Source: Streptomyces sp. CB01635 (GTDB lineage Bacteria; Actinomycetota; Actinomycetes; Streptomycetales; Streptomycetaceae). Taken from it: a stretch of DNA of 64,000 bases. Below the pieces are notes generated by a model that had not been told where the DNA came from, ran no database searches, and saw nothing but the letters and a program-made list of their open reading frames with translations. Each line of letters begins with the position of its first letter. Within the stretch, counting starts at the first letter, position 1. A program made the position numbers and the translations under genes. This document shows positions 25,762 through 34,697 of this stretch, piece by piece. The stretch is taken from assembly GCF_002803065.1 (NCBI RefSeq), contig NZ_NNBL01000040.1:1-64000 (forward strand), read 5' to 3'.

Positions 25762-25801
25762 GACTGAGGCCCGCATCCCTTGCGGGATGCGGGCCTCAGT
25801 C
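25762..25801 (-). terminator. Hairpin terminator downstream of tRNA-Asp copy 1
   Basis: A perfect 18-pair stem (25762-25779 with 25784-25801) around TTGC lies 7 bases beyond the 3' end of the minus-strand tRNA-Asp. Confidence 0.8.
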
Positions 25802-25808
25802 TTACGTG

Positions 25809-25883
25809 CGGTCCTGACGGGATTTGAACCCGCGGCCTCCACCTTGACAGGGTGGCGAGCACTCCAAACTGCTCCACAGGACC
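25809..25883 (-). tRNA. tRNA-Asp (anticodon GTC), copy 1
   Basis: On the minus strand the acceptor GGTCCTG/CAGGACC and the anticodon stem CCACC/GGTGG around CTGTCAA give anticodon GTC. The T-loop is TTCAAAT and the discriminator is G, as expected for tRNA-Asp. The same 75 bases occur at 31447-31521. Confidence 0.95.
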
Positions 25884-25977
25884 TTGCTTGCGGCACTTGG
25901 TGTTGCTCTGTGCTGCGAGATGAGACTGTACAGCAGCGCAGGCCCGGCGGTCGAACTCACTTAACGTGCCCGGTCCG

Positions 25978-28900
25978 TTACGGCGCTGCCGCGTCGATCG
26001 CCTTCACGATCCGCTTGTCCGAGACGGGGTACGCGGTGCCGAGCGCGTGGGCGAAGTAGCTGACCCGCAGCTCCTCCAGCATCCAGCGGATGTCCAGGAC
26101 TTCCTGCGGCACGGGCCGCCCCTGCGGCATCTGTTCGAGCAGCCACGCGTACTCGTCCTGCATCTCGTGGACCTTCTCCATGCGCGACGTGTCCCGCTGG
26201 ACGTTCGTCGGCATCTGCGTCAGGCGCCGGTCGGCCGCGACCAGGTAGCGCACCAGGTCGGGCAGGCGCCGCAGGCCGGTGTCCGTGACGAAGCCGGGGC
26301 GGATCAGGGCCGTCAACTGGGTCCGCACGTCCGTGAGGTTGGCGAGCAGCGTCGGGCTCTTCGTGGACTTCAGGCGGCGCTCGCAGGCCTGCCAGGCGGC
26401 GAGCACCTGTTGTACCTGGCCCACCGTCCGTACGGTCGTGTCGACGATCTCGGCGCGCACCTTGTCGTAGAGCTTCCGGTACGACTCCTCGTCCCAGGCC
26501 GGGCCGCCGAAGTCCGCGATGAGCTTGTCGCAGGAGGCCATGGCGCAGTCGTCGAAGAGCGCCTGGACCGTGCCGTGCGGGTTCGCGGACAGGGCGAGCT
26601 TCTGGGGGTTGGTCAGCTTGTCCGAGGCGAACTTGCCCGGGTTGACCGGGATGTTGCGCAGGATCAGCCGGCGCGTGCCCTTCCACATCGCCTGCTGCTG
26701 CTCGGCCTCCGTGTCGAAGAGGCGGACGGAGACCGTGTCCCCGTCGTCGACCAACGCCGGGTACGCCTTGACGGGCTGGCCGGCGCGCCGGGTCTCGAAG
26801 ACACGGCTGAGCGTGCCGATCGTCCAGTCCGTGAGGCCCGAGCGCTCCACGGACGCGCCGCCCGAGCGCTCGGCCGTGGCCGCTGCCGCCTGCGAGATCG
26901 CCTTGCGGGCCTTCGGCTTGAGGCGGAGCTTGAGCGCCTCCAGGTCCTTGTCCTCGCCGAGGGTCCTGCGCCGCTCGTCGACGATCCTGAACGTGATCTT
27001 CAAGTGGTCGGGTACGCGGGACAGGTCGAAGTCGTCCGGGGTGACGGGGACGCCGACCATGCGCTGGAGCTCGCGGGCGAGCGTGGTGGGCAGGGCCTCC
27101 TGCTGTGTTGCCTGGCGGCCATCGGCCGACGGCACAGCCCGCTCCAGGAACGCCTTCGCGTAGTTCGGCGCCGGGACGTAGTGCCGGCGGACCGGCTTGG
27201 GCAGGGAGCGGATCAGCTCCGTGACCACGTCCTCGCGCAGGCCCGGGATCTGCCAGTCGAAGCCCTCGGACGTGACCTGGTTGAGCACCTGGAGCGGTAC
27301 GTGGACGGTCACACCGTCCGCGTCCGCACCCGGCTCGAACTGGTACGTCACCCGGAACTTCAGCGGACCCTGGCGCCACGAGTCCGGATAGTCGTCCTTG
27401 GTGATGGCCTCCGCCGACTCGCGGATGAGCATCGAGCGCTCGAAGTCGAGGAGTTCGGGCTCGTCCTGCTTCTTGTGCTTCCACCAGCTGTCGAAGTGGG
27501 CGCCCGAGACGACATGGTCCGGGATCCGCTGGTCGTAGAAGTCGAAGAGCGTCTCGTCGTCGACGACGATGTCGCGGCGGCGGGCACGGTGCTCCAGCTC
27601 CTCGACCTCGGTGAGCAGCCTGCGGTTGTCCGAGAAGAACTTGTGGTGCGTGCGCCAGTCCCCCTCGACGAGCGCGTTCCTGATGAACAGCTCGCGGCTC
27701 ACCTCGGGGTCGATGCGCCCGTAGTTCACCTTGCGCTGGGCGACGAGCGGGACGCCGTACAGCGTCACCTTCTCGTACGCCATCACGGCCGCCTGGTCCT
27801 TCTCCCAGTGCGGCTCGCTGTACGTGCGCTTGAGGAGGTGCTCGGCGAGGGGCTCGACCCACTCCGGCTCGATCTTCGCGTTGACGCGGGCCCACAGCCG
27901 CGACGTCTCGACGAGCTCGGCGGACATGATGAAGCGCGGGGGCTTCTTGAAGAGGGCGGAGCCGGGGAAGACGGCGAACTTGGCGTTGCGCGCGCCCAGG
28001 TACTCGTTCCGCCCGCCGCGTTGCTTGGGGTCCTTGTCCGTGGACTCCTTCACGTCCTTCATCCCGATGTGGGAGAGCAGGCCGGCGAGCAGCGAGATGT
28101 GGACCTGCTGGTCGGGGGCGTCAGCACCCGCCGAAGGCTCCTCCAGATGAAGGCCCATCTGCTTGGCGACCGTACGCAGCTGCGTATAGATGTCCTGCCA
28201 CTCGCGGATGCGCAGGAAGTTCAGGTACTCCGACTTGCACATGCGGCGGAACGCGGACGAGCCGAGCGTCTTCTGCTGCTCGCGCACATAGCGCCAGAGG
28301 TTGAGGAACGCCAGGAAGTCGGACGTCTCGTCCTTGAAGCGGGCGTGCTGCTGGTCCGCCTGCGCCTGCTTGTCGCTGGGGCGCTCGCGCGGGTCCTGGA
28401 TGGACAGCGCGGCCGCGATCACCATGACCTCGCGCACGCAGCCGTTCTTGTCGGCCTCCAGGACCATCCGGGCCAGGCGCGGGTCCACCGGCAGCTGGGC
28501 GAGCTTGCGGCCCTGCTCGGTGAGGCGTTTACGGACGTCCTTCTCCGCCGGGTTCAGCGCGCCCAGCTCCTGGAGGAGCTGCACGCCGTCGCGGATGTTG
28601 CGGTGGTCCGGCGGGTCGATGAAGGGGAACTTCTCGATGTCGCCGAGCCCGGCCGCGGTCATCTGGAGGATGACGGAGGCGAGATTCGTACGGAGGATCT
28701 CCGCGTCCGTGAACTCGGGGCGGGCGACGAAGTCGTCCTCCGAGTACAGGCGGATGCAGATGCCGTCCGACGTACGGCCGCAGCGGCCCTTGCGCTGGTT
28801 GGCGCTGGCCTGGCTGATCGCCTCGATGGGCAGGCGCTGCACCTTCGTGCGGTGCGAGTACCGCGAGATGCGGGCGGTGCCCGGGTCGATCACGTACTTG

Positions 28901-29997
28901 ATGCCGGGGACGGTCAGCGAGGTCTCCGCGACGTTCGTCGCGAGGACGATGCGGCGGAGCGAGCCCGAGGGGCGCTGGAAGACGCGGTGCTGCTCCGCGT
29001 GCGACAGGCGTGCGTAGAGCGGCAGGACCTCGGTGAACCGGAACTTCTTCTTCTCCAGCGCGTCCGCCGTGTCGCGGATCTCGCGCTCCCCGGACAGGAA
29101 GACGAGGATGTCGCCCTTGCCCTCGCCCTGGAGCTCCTCGACGGCGTCGGTGATCGCAGTGATCTGATCACGGTCGGCGTCGTCCGAATCCTCTTCGAGC
29201 AGGGGTCTGTAGCGCACCTCGACCGGATACGTACGGCCGCTGACCTCGACGATCGGGGCGTCACCGAAGTGGCGGGAGAAGCGCTCGGGGTCGATCGTCG
29301 CCGACGTGATGACGACCTTCAGGTCCGGGCGCCTGGGCAGCAGCTGCGCCAGATAACCGAGCAGGAAGTCGATGTTCAGGGACCGCTCGTGGGCCTCGTC
29401 GATGATGATCGTGTCGTACGCGCGCAGCTCGCGGTCCGTCTGGATCTCGGCGAGCAGGATGCCGTCCGTCATCAGCTTCACGAACGTGGCGTCCGGGCTG
29501 ACCTGGTCCGTGAAGCGGACCTTCCAGCCGACGGCCTCGCCCAGCGGGGTGTCCATCTCGTCCGCGATCCGCTCGGCGACCGTGCGGGCCGCGAGCCGGC
29601 GGGGCTGGGTGTGCCCGATCATGCCGCGCACGCCGCGGCCGAGTTCGAGACAGATCTTGGGGATCTGGGTCGTCTTGCCGGAGCCGGTCTCGCCCGCGAC
29701 GATCACGACCTGGTGATCGCGGATCGCGTCGGCGATCTCTGCCTTCTTCTGGCTGACGGGGAGCTGCTCGGGATACGTGATCTCGAGCGCCTCGTACCGG
29801 CCGCGGCGCTGCGCCGTCCGGGCCTCGGCCTTCTCGGCCTCCGCCTCGATCTCGGCGAGCACGGCGGCCCGGGCTTCGGGCTTGCGGATGCGGCGCGCGC
29901 CTTCGAGCCTGCGGCCGAGCCGGTGCGCATCGCGCAGGGACAGCTCGGACAGGCGCTGGGCGAGGGTGCCGAGGACGGGGGCAGGCTGCGTAGACAT
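25978..29997 (-). CDS. hrpA: ATP-dependent RNA helicase HrpA (DEAH box)
   Basis: The 1339-residue protein has the usual length of bacterial HrpA. Helicase motif I GETGSGKTTQIPK lies near residue 100, motif II IIIDEAHERSLN near 197 and motif III VVITSATIDPERF near 230. In the second RecA lobe QASANQRKGRCGRTSDG is motif VI, near 400. A winged-helix/ratchet region and the long HrpA-specific C-terminus follow. In E. coli HrpA acts on mRNA and rescues stalled ribosomes; the role in Streptomyces is less defined. The start is ATG 29997 with AAGGA upstream. The gene is monocistronic and diverges from the membrane-protein gene at 30119. Confidence 0.95.
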   Translation of the reverse strand: MSTQPAPVLGTLAQRLSELSLRDAHRLGRRLEGARRIRKPEARAAVLAEIEAEAEKAEARTAQRRGRYEALEITYPEQLPVSQKKAEIADAIRDHQVVIVAGETGSGKTTQIPKICLELGRGVRGMIGHTQPRRLAARTVAERIADEMDTPLGEAVGWKVRFTDQVSPDATFVKLMTDGILLAEIQTDRELRAYDTIIIDEAHERSLNIDFLLGYLAQLLPRRPDLKVVITSATIDPERFSRHFGDAPIVEVSGRTYPVEVRYRPLLEEDSDDADRDQITAITDAVEELQGEGKGDILVFLSGEREIRDTADALEKKKFRFTEVLPLYARLSHAEQHRVFQRPSGSLRRIVLATNVAETSLTVPGIKYVIDPGTARISRYSHRTKVQRLPIEAISQASANQRKGRCGRTSDGICIRLYSEDDFVARPEFTDAEILRTNLASVILQMTAAGLGDIEKFPFIDPPDHRNIRDGVQLLQELGALNPAEKDVRKRLTEQGRKLAQLPVDPRLARMVLEADKNGCVREVMVIAAALSIQDPRERPSDKQAQADQQHARFKDETSDFLAFLNLWRYVREQQKTLGSSAFRRMCKSEYLNFLRIREWQDIYTQLRTVAKQMGLHLEEPSAGADAPDQQVHISLLAGLLSHIGMKDVKESTDKDPKQRGGRNEYLGARNAKFAVFPGSALFKKPPRFIMSAELVETSRLWARVNAKIEPEWVEPLAEHLLKRTYSEPHWEKDQAAVMAYEKVTLYGVPLVAQRKVNYGRIDPEVSRELFIRNALVEGDWRTHHKFFSDNRRLLTEVEELEHRARRRDIVVDDETLFDFYDQRIPDHVVSGAHFDSWWKHKKQDEPELLDFERSMLIRESAEAITKDDYPDSWRQGPLKFRVTYQFEPGADADGVTVHVPLQVLNQVTSEGFDWQIPGLREDVVTELIRSLPKPVRRHYVPAPNYAKAFLERAVPSADGRQATQQEALPTTLARELQRMVGVPVTPDDFDLSRVPDHLKITFRIVDERRRTLGEDKDLEALKLRLKPKARKAISQAAAATAERSGGASVERSGLTDWTIGTLSRVFETRRAGQPVKAYPALVDDGDTVSVRLFDTEAEQQQAMWKGTRRLILRNIPVNPGKFASDKLTNPQKLALSANPHGTVQALFDDCAMASCDKLIADFGGPAWDEESYRKLYDKVRAEIVDTTVRTVGQVQQVLAAWQACERRLKSTKSPTLLANLTDVRTQLTALIRPGFVTDTGLRRLPDLVRYLVAADRRLTQMPTNVQRDTSRMEKVHEMQDEYAWLLEQMPQGRPVPQEVLDIRWMLEELRVSYFAHALGTAYPVSDKRIVKAIDAAAP

Positions 29998-30118
29998 ACG
30001 TCCTTCAGGATCTCACCTCCGGGAAACGGGTGGCGAATGGTTTTGACGTGGGCCGGTATCAGTGGAGACCGGAGCGTTTGCCGATGAAGGTCCGATATGG
30101 GTGTTTTAACGTGTCCAT

Positions 30119-31219
30119 ATGTCTGAGCCGAGCGACGACGATCACGATCACGGCGCACACGACCACGGCGCGCACGGGCGCGTGCCGACGCGCGGGGAGC
30201 GCTGGGAGGACTTCAAGAAGTCGCCGTTCCTGCCCGCGACCGTCCTCGTGTTCATCATCGCGGCCGCCGCGGGCCTCTTCGCGGGGTCGTACACCTACAC
30301 GATGGCGAACCCGACGCCGCACCGGATTCCCACGGCGGTGGTGGGCGCGGCGAACGCGAAGCACGGTGGGACGGCGTTCCTGGCCGGCATGGAGAAGGCG
30401 CTGAACGCGTCCCTCGAAGTGCACCTGTACGACAGCGTCGCGGCGGCCGTCGAGGGCGTGGACCAGCAGAAAGTCTTCGCGATCCTCGACGTACGGCAGG
30501 GGGACCGCGTGGCGCTCAAGGTCTCGGGAGCCTCCGGCGCCTCGGTGGCGCAGGTCCTTGCCGAGACCACCCCGCAGGTCGGCGCCGCACTCGGGGTCCC
30601 GGTCACCGTGACCGACATCAAACCGCTGCAGAAGGGCGACCCGCGCGGCCTCGCGATCTTCTACATCTCGCTGGCTGCCGTCATCATCGGCTTCGTCGGC
30701 GCGATCCAGCTGAGCGTTCAAGCGAGCGCCCTCAACCCGCTGGAGCGCATCGCGTACACCGCGGTGTACGCGATGCTCGGGGGCTTCGTGATCGCCGCGG
30801 TCGTGGACTGGTGGCTGGGCGCGCTCGATCTGCCGTTCGCCGAGTCCTGGGCCATCCTCGCGCTGACGATGTTCACGTCGGGGATGGTCTTCACGATGTT
30901 CAACACGCTGGTCGGCCGCTGGGCGATGATCCCGACCTGGGGGCTGATGGTGCTCCTCGGCAACCCGTCGTCGGGCGGCGCGGTGTCGTGGCCGCTGCTG
31001 CCGTCGGTGCTCGGCCGCATCGGGCGGTGGCTGCCGCCGGGCGGCTCCGTGAACGCGCAGCACACGGCCGTGTACTTCGGCGGGCACCAGCACGTGTTCC
31101 CGTTCCTGGTCCTCACGGCATGGGCCCTGCTGTCGACCACGATCTTCTGGGTCTGGCGCCACCGCCACCCGGGCGGCCGAACGACGGAACCGGCCCATGC
31201 CGGGGCGCCGGGGGCGTGA
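30119..31219 (+). CDS. DUF3533/YhgE-like membrane protein (ABC-2 permease superfamily)
   Basis: The 366-residue protein begins with a His/Asp-rich cytoplasmic tail (DDDHDHGAHDHGAHG) that could bind metal. One membrane helix follows at about 38-60, then an extracytoplasmic domain (about 62-175). The C-terminal part has five or six helices, from GLAIFYISLAAVIIGF to FLVLTAWALLSTTIFW. This layout, with one N-terminal helix, a large outside domain and a polytopic C-terminus, is typical of the YhgE/Pip and DUF3533 group related to ABC-2 permeases. No ATPase gene is adjacent. No ribosome site is visible; TAACGT 8 bases before the ATG could be a leaderless -10 box. A hairpin follows 28 bases past the stop. 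The role is unknown. Confidence 0.75.
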   Translation: MSEPSDDDHDHGAHDHGAHGRVPTRGERWEDFKKSPFLPATVLVFIIAAAAGLFAGSYTYTMANPTPHRIPTAVVGAANAKHGGTAFLAGMEKALNASLEVHLYDSVAAAVEGVDQQKVFAILDVRQGDRVALKVSGASGASVAQVLAETTPQVGAALGVPVTVTDIKPLQKGDPRGLAIFYISLAAVIIGFVGAIQLSVQASALNPLERIAYTAVYAMLGGFVIAAVVDWWLGALDLPFAESWAILALTMFTSGMVFTMFNTLVGRWAMIPTWGLMVLLGNPSSGGAVSWPLLPSVLGRIGRWLPPGGSVNAQHTAVYFGGHQHVFPFLVLTAWALLSTTIFWVWRHRHPGGRTTEPAHAGAPGA

Positions 31220-31247
31220 CCCTGTCGGGTGACTGCGCCCGGATACG

Positions 31248-31278
31248 CCGAAAGCCCCGTCGGAGACAGGGCTTTCGG
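31248..31278 (+). terminator. Hairpin terminator after the DUF3533-like gene
   Basis: CCGAAAGCCC pairs with GGGCTTTCGG, with a further three pairs inside one C-A mismatch. It begins 29 bases after the stop. Confidence 0.65.
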
Positions 31279-31315
31279 AAGATCGCTCGGGCGGTGCGCC
31301 GCTGGGAAAACGCAA

Positions 31316-31341
31316 CAGGCCCCGTCCGGGGACGGGGCCTG
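31316..31341 (-). terminator. Hairpin terminator of the Glu-Asp-Phe tRNA cluster
   Basis: CAGGCCCCGTCC (31316-31327) pairs perfectly with 31330-31341. It lies 7 bases past the 3' end of tRNA-Phe on the minus strand. Confidence 0.75.
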
Positions 31342-31348
31342 AATCTTG

Positions 31349-31422
31349 TGGCTGGGGCCGGGATCGAACCGGCGACCTATCGCTTTTCAGGCGATCGCTC
31401 GTACCAACTGAGCTACCCAGCC
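31349..31422 (-). tRNA. tRNA-Phe (anticodon GAA)
   Basis: On the minus strand the acceptor GGCTGGG/CCCAGCC, D-arm GCTCAGTTGGTACGAGC, anticodon stem ATCGC/GCGAT around CTGAAAA and T-loop TTCGATC form a regular cloverleaf. The anticodon is GAA. It is the last gene of a three-tRNA minus-strand cluster. Confidence 0.95.
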
Positions 31423-31446
31423 ACGCGGTTCGCGAACGAATCGCAG

Positions 31447-31521
31447 CGGTCCTGACGGGATTTGAACCCGCGGCCTCCACCTTGACAGGGTGGCGAGCAC
31501 TCCAAACTGCTCCACAGGACC
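31447..31521 (-). tRNA. tRNA-Asp (anticodon GTC), copy 2
   Basis: Identical to the gene at 25809-25883. It lies between tRNA-Glu and tRNA-Phe with gaps of 39 and 24 bases, so the three are probably cut from one precursor. Confidence 0.95.
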
Positions 31522-31560
31522 AAGCTGTTGTGCGACACAAGTGTCGCACAGGATGTTGCG

Positions 31561-31633
31561 TGCCCCCAACGGGATTCGAACCCGTGCTACCGCCTTGAAA
31601 GGGCGGCGTCCTGGGCCACTAGACGATGAGGGC
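31561..31633 (-). tRNA. tRNA-Glu (anticodon TTC)
   Basis: On the minus strand the acceptor GCCCTCA/TGGGGGC (one wobble), anticodon stem CCGCC/GGCGG around CTTTCAA and T-loop TTCGAAT give anticodon TTC. It is the first gene of the cluster. Glu-tRNA(UUC) also feeds tetrapyrrole synthesis in bacteria using the C5 pathway. Confidence 0.95.
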
Positions 31634-31810
31634 AAAACTACTGGCCTTGCTGCTTCTGCGTCTATCGCCCAGAAGAGGACGTGAGAAGCATGTGACTCCG
31701 CTTCCCCCCAAGAGGTTCCGCTTCTTCCTCGACCTCTGGAGGTCTTGGAACGGTCAAGCCCCGACCGGCGCCCTTGGGCACGTCGCAGACTGTACTACGG
31801 CGTTTCGGTG

Positions 31811-33388
31811 TCAGCCAAACCGAATAGGCGAGGGTGCGGGCGAGCCCGTGGGCGGCGTCGGCGAGGGGGTCGCGCCCGGCTGGTTCTCCTTGGGCAGATG
31901 GCGGCTGACCTGTGCCGTCGTCAGGCCGAGGCCGCCCAGTTCGATCTCGTCCCAGGCCTGCAGACGGCGCGTGTCGCGGTCCAGATAGAGGACCGACGCC
32001 TGCACCGGGTCGGGGGAGCCGTCGTCGACGGCGCGCAGGCCGCTGCCGCCGGTCGAGCCCTCGATACGCAGCCGCGTGCCCAGCTTCATCACCTCGGTCG
32101 CTTCGTGGTGGATGTGGCCCGCGAGGACCAGCGGGACCGTGCCGTCCGTCTCGCGGGCGGCCACCGGGTTGTGGGCGATCGCGATGTCCACCGGCGTGCC
32201 CGCCTCCCGCTGGTCGCGCAGCGCGGAGGCGAGCCGGATGCCCGCCATGCGCTCGGCCGGGTCGCCCTGCGCCTTGACCGCGCGGTCCGGCGTGTACTGG
32301 GGGTCCCCGGTGCCGGCGAAGCGCAGTCCGGCGACGGTGACCGCCTTGCCGTTGTCGAGGACGCGGACGTTCCTGATGTGTGAGAGGTAGCGCTGGGTGG
32401 TCGCCGAGTCGTGGTTGCCGCGGACCCAGATGTACGGGGCGCCGAGGTCCTTGATCGGGTCGAGGAACGGGTTCTCGGCCGCCGAGCCGTGGTCCATCGT
32501 GTCGCCGGAGTCGACGATCACCGAGATGTCGTACTGCTTGACGAGCGAGGAGATGATCTTCCAGCTGGCCGGGTTGAGATGGATGTCCGAGACGTGCAGG
32601 ACGCGGATCGTGGACGGGTCCGGCCGGTAGGCGGGGAGCGTCGACGTCACGTCGTAGAGCTTGGTCACATTGGTCACCAGGCGCGCCAACTCCTTTTGGT
32701 AGACGTCGAATTCGGTGACGATCGAGCGCGCGTTGCCGACCACCGAGGGGGCCGAGGAGAGCAGGCCCGAGAACTTCGGCTCCAGGACCGACTTGGGGTT
32801 CCAGGTCGCGTACGCCGCCCCTCCCGAGGCCGCCAGGAGGGCGAGCGCGAGGCCGCCGGCGCCGAGCGCGCGGCGGGGGCGGCGGTAGACGGCGAGGCCG
32901 AGCGCGGTGGCGCCGGAGACGACGGCGACGCAGGAGCGCAGGGCGAGGTCGAGGGTGCCGTGCTCGACGTCGCGGGTGACCTCGTCCTGGAGGCCCGAGA
33001 GGCGCTCGGGGTGGTCGACCAGGGCCTGGGAGCGGACCGGGTCGAGGCGGTCGACGTCCACGTCGAGGCGGATGGGGGCCGTGTGCGACTTGAGTTCCAG
33101 GGAGCCCAGCGGCGAGACGTTGATCTTCGTGCCGCCGGTCAGGGACGGGCGCAGCGTCATGCGGGTGTCCATCGGGCCCACCGGGACGCGGACGTTCCCC
33201 ACGACGAGCAGGCCGAGCCACGCGCCCATGAGGACGACGGCCGCGAGGCCCAGGGCGCGGAGGTACGGGCGGGGCTGGAGGGTGAGATCGCCGGTGGGGC
33301 GGGGGCGGCGGGCGCGATGGTGGCGGCCCACCGCGGCGGGGATGTTCCGCAGGGCGGACAGGGCGGCGACAGCGGGGACGCGGGCCAT
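31811..33388 (-). CDS. Membrane-anchored metallophosphoesterase
   Basis: The 525-residue protein has a hydrophobic helix near residues 45-68 (LGLAAVVLMGAWLGLLVVG), an outside domain, a second membrane pair near 150-200, and then a calcineurin-like phosphoesterase domain. The metal-ligand motifs appear in order: VLHVSDIHLNP near 264, VDSGDTMDHG near 294, WVRGNHDSA near 323, IAHNP near 400 and LAGHIHHEA near 424. The catalytic domain is followed by a Pro/Thr tail. Substrates of such exported phosphoesterases include lipids, nucleotides and wall polymers; none can be chosen here. The start is ATG 33388. It diverges from the small zincin gene, and two 15-base direct repeats lie in the gap. Confidence 0.85.
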   Translation of the reverse strand: MARVPAVAALSALRNIPAAVGRHHRARRPRPTGDLTLQPRPYLRALGLAAVVLMGAWLGLLVVGNVRVPVGPMDTRMTLRPSLTGGTKINVSPLGSLELKSHTAPIRLDVDVDRLDPVRSQALVDHPERLSGLQDEVTRDVEHGTLDLALRSCVAVVSGATALGLAVYRRPRRALGAGGLALALLAASGGAAYATWNPKSVLEPKFSGLLSSAPSVVGNARSIVTEFDVYQKELARLVTNVTKLYDVTSTLPAYRPDPSTIRVLHVSDIHLNPASWKIISSLVKQYDISVIVDSGDTMDHGSAAENPFLDPIKDLGAPYIWVRGNHDSATTQRYLSHIRNVRVLDNGKAVTVAGLRFAGTGDPQYTPDRAVKAQGDPAERMAGIRLASALRDQREAGTPVDIAIAHNPVAARETDGTVPLVLAGHIHHEATEVMKLGTRLRIEGSTGGSGLRAVDDGSPDPVQASVLYLDRDTRRLQAWDEIELGGLGLTTAQVSRHLPKENQPGATPSPTPPTGSPAPSPIRFG

Positions 33389-33425
33389 TGGTCCCGTATG
33401 CCCATGCGGATGGTCCCGTATGCCC
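33389..33425. repeat. Two 15-base direct repeats in a divergent promoter region
   Basis: TGGTCCCGTATGCCC occurs at 33389-33403 and again at 33411-33425, spaced 22 bases apart start to start, about two helical turns. They lie directly in front of the phosphoesterase start. They could be tandem sites for a regulator controlling both divergent genes. Confidence 0.55.
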
Positions 33426-33469
33426 GGACGGACAGGTCGATCTGGCGGCGAGTGGCCGACAATGGCCGT

Positions 33470-33820
33470 GTGCTGGAGATGACGCGCGAGGAGTTCGAGG
33501 AACTGGTCGCCGAAGCCCTGGACCGGATTCCGCCGGAGCTGACGCGGCTCATGGACAACGTGGCGGTGTTCGTCGAGGACGAGCCCGCCGCCGGGGAACC
33601 TGAGCTGCTCGGCCTCTACGAAGGGACGCCGCTGACGGACCGGGGTGAGTGGTACGCGGGCGTGCTGCCCGACCGCATCACCATCTACCGGGGACCCACA
33701 CTGCGGATGTGCGAGTCCCGCGAAGACGTCGTCGCGGAGACGGAGATCACCGTGGTCCACGAGATCGCCCACCACTTCGGGATCGACGACGCGCGGCTGC
33801 ACGCCCTCGGATACGGGTGA
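33470..33820 (+). CDS. Small zincin-type metallopeptidase family protein
   Basis: The 116-residue protein is a minimal zincin. EITVVHEIAHHFGIDD near residues 93-108 gives the HExxH helix with a downstream aspartate as a possible third ligand. The N-terminal half (MTREEFEELVAEALDRIPP) is the conserved head of this actinobacterial family, and GEWYAGVLPDRITIYRGP matches its middle strand. A peptidase activity is plausible but unproven. GTG 33470 is taken as start because GACAAT lies 6 bases upstream, suggesting a leaderless message. ATG 33479 is the alternative and loses three residues. Confidence 0.8.
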   Translation: MLEMTREEFEELVAEALDRIPPELTRLMDNVAVFVEDEPAAGEPELLGLYEGTPLTDRGEWYAGVLPDRITIYRGPTLRMCESREDVVAETEITVVHEIAHHFGIDDARLHALGYG

Positions 33821-33946
33821 CGGCCGGGCGGTGAGCGGGCGTGTCCTCTTGCGGGGGACGGGAGTTGGGAACGGTGACGCCGGTCTTTTCGGCGGTTCCC
33901 GTCTCGCTTCAGCTCCAGCTTTTCAGCGCCCCGGAGGTGCTCGCCC

Positions 33947-34465
33947 GTGCGCCAGCTGTCCGTACCCCCTCGTCTGGTCCGACTGGCCGCGGCGGTGGTG
34001 GCCGTCACGGCGGCGACCACCGGCTGCATGAGCGTCGCCCACGAGGGGGGCGGGACCGCCCCGTCGCACTCGGCGGGGCGGCACGGCGGGCGGGCGGCGC
34101 CGGACGGCGGGGCGGTGGTCCCCGGGGGCGGCGAGGGGCGGGCCGGGGGCCGGGAAGGCGCGAAGGGGGCGTCGTCGCCGAGCGGCACCGCGTCCGATGC
34201 GGCCTCGCACGCCGCCTCGCCCTCCGCGAGTCCCTCCAACGGCGCAACGGGTCCGGTGAAGCCCTCGGCGAGCGGGCGGACCACGCCACCGTCCCGGCCG
34301 ACCCCGACGCGCACCGCGCCGGACACGCCCACGCCGACCCCGGACACCCCCACGCCGACGCCGGACCCGACCACCGCGGAGCCCTCGTCGTCGGCGCACG
34401 AACAGGCGTCGGCCCGGGTGCAGGTCGACCGGGAGCCGGCGCCGCGGGCGGGGATGCCTGCGTAG
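33947..34465 (+). CDS. Short Pro/Thr/Ser-rich lipoprotein
   Basis: The 172-residue product has a basic N-terminus, a hydrophobic stretch (LVRLAAAVVAVTAATT) and the lipobox TTGC with Cys27. The mature part is low-complexity, rich in Gly, Ala, Ser, Pro and Thr, with repeats such as TPTPDTPTPTPDP near residue 130. No folded domain is visible, so it may be a surface spacer or stalk. GGAGGTG stands 8 bases before the GTG start, which supports it as real. Confidence 0.65.
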   Translation: MRQLSVPPRLVRLAAAVVAVTAATTGCMSVAHEGGGTAPSHSAGRHGGRAAPDGGAVVPGGGEGRAGGREGAKGASSPSGTASDAASHAASPSASPSNGATGPVKPSASGRTTPPSRPTPTRTAPDTPTPTPDTPTPTPDPTTAEPSSSAHEQASARVQVDREPAPRAGMPA

Positions 34466-34529
34466 GACTTGCCCAGGGGGCGGGTGTGAGCGGGGTCTCA
34501 GGGGATCGGTTTGCGCGAGGGGGCGGTGG

Positions 34530-34697
34530 GTGACTATGGTGGTAGATCGTTTGATCCCATTTGCCCGGCGCCGTTAAGAGAGCGCCGCGTGGCGCGTTCT
34601 CTCCCCAGCCGTGGCTGGACCGCATTGAGGCGGTCGATTGCGAAATTCACGGAGTTGACGGGCGCGTGCCGAGACTCCGGAAGGTTTCGCATTTCGC
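34530..34697 (+). promoter_or_regulatory. Likely structured 5' leader of the DEAD-box helicase gene
   Basis: About 230 bases separate the lipoprotein stop from the helicase ATG. The part from about 34530 contains paired segments such as GGCGCCGTTAAGAGAGCGCC, and then CCGTGGCTGGACCGCATTGAGGCGG. Long structured leaders that respond to cold or to the helicase itself are common for this class of gene. The ribosome site GGAAGG lies unusually far (about 14 bases) from the ATG. Confidence 0.4.

Noticed and set aside
25966..30087. A 1373-codon open frame on the plus strand
   Set aside because: It is antisense to hrpA and its sequence is the low-complexity Arg/Val/Leu/Asp type produced by GC-rich shadow frames. 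hrpA has all helicase motifs.
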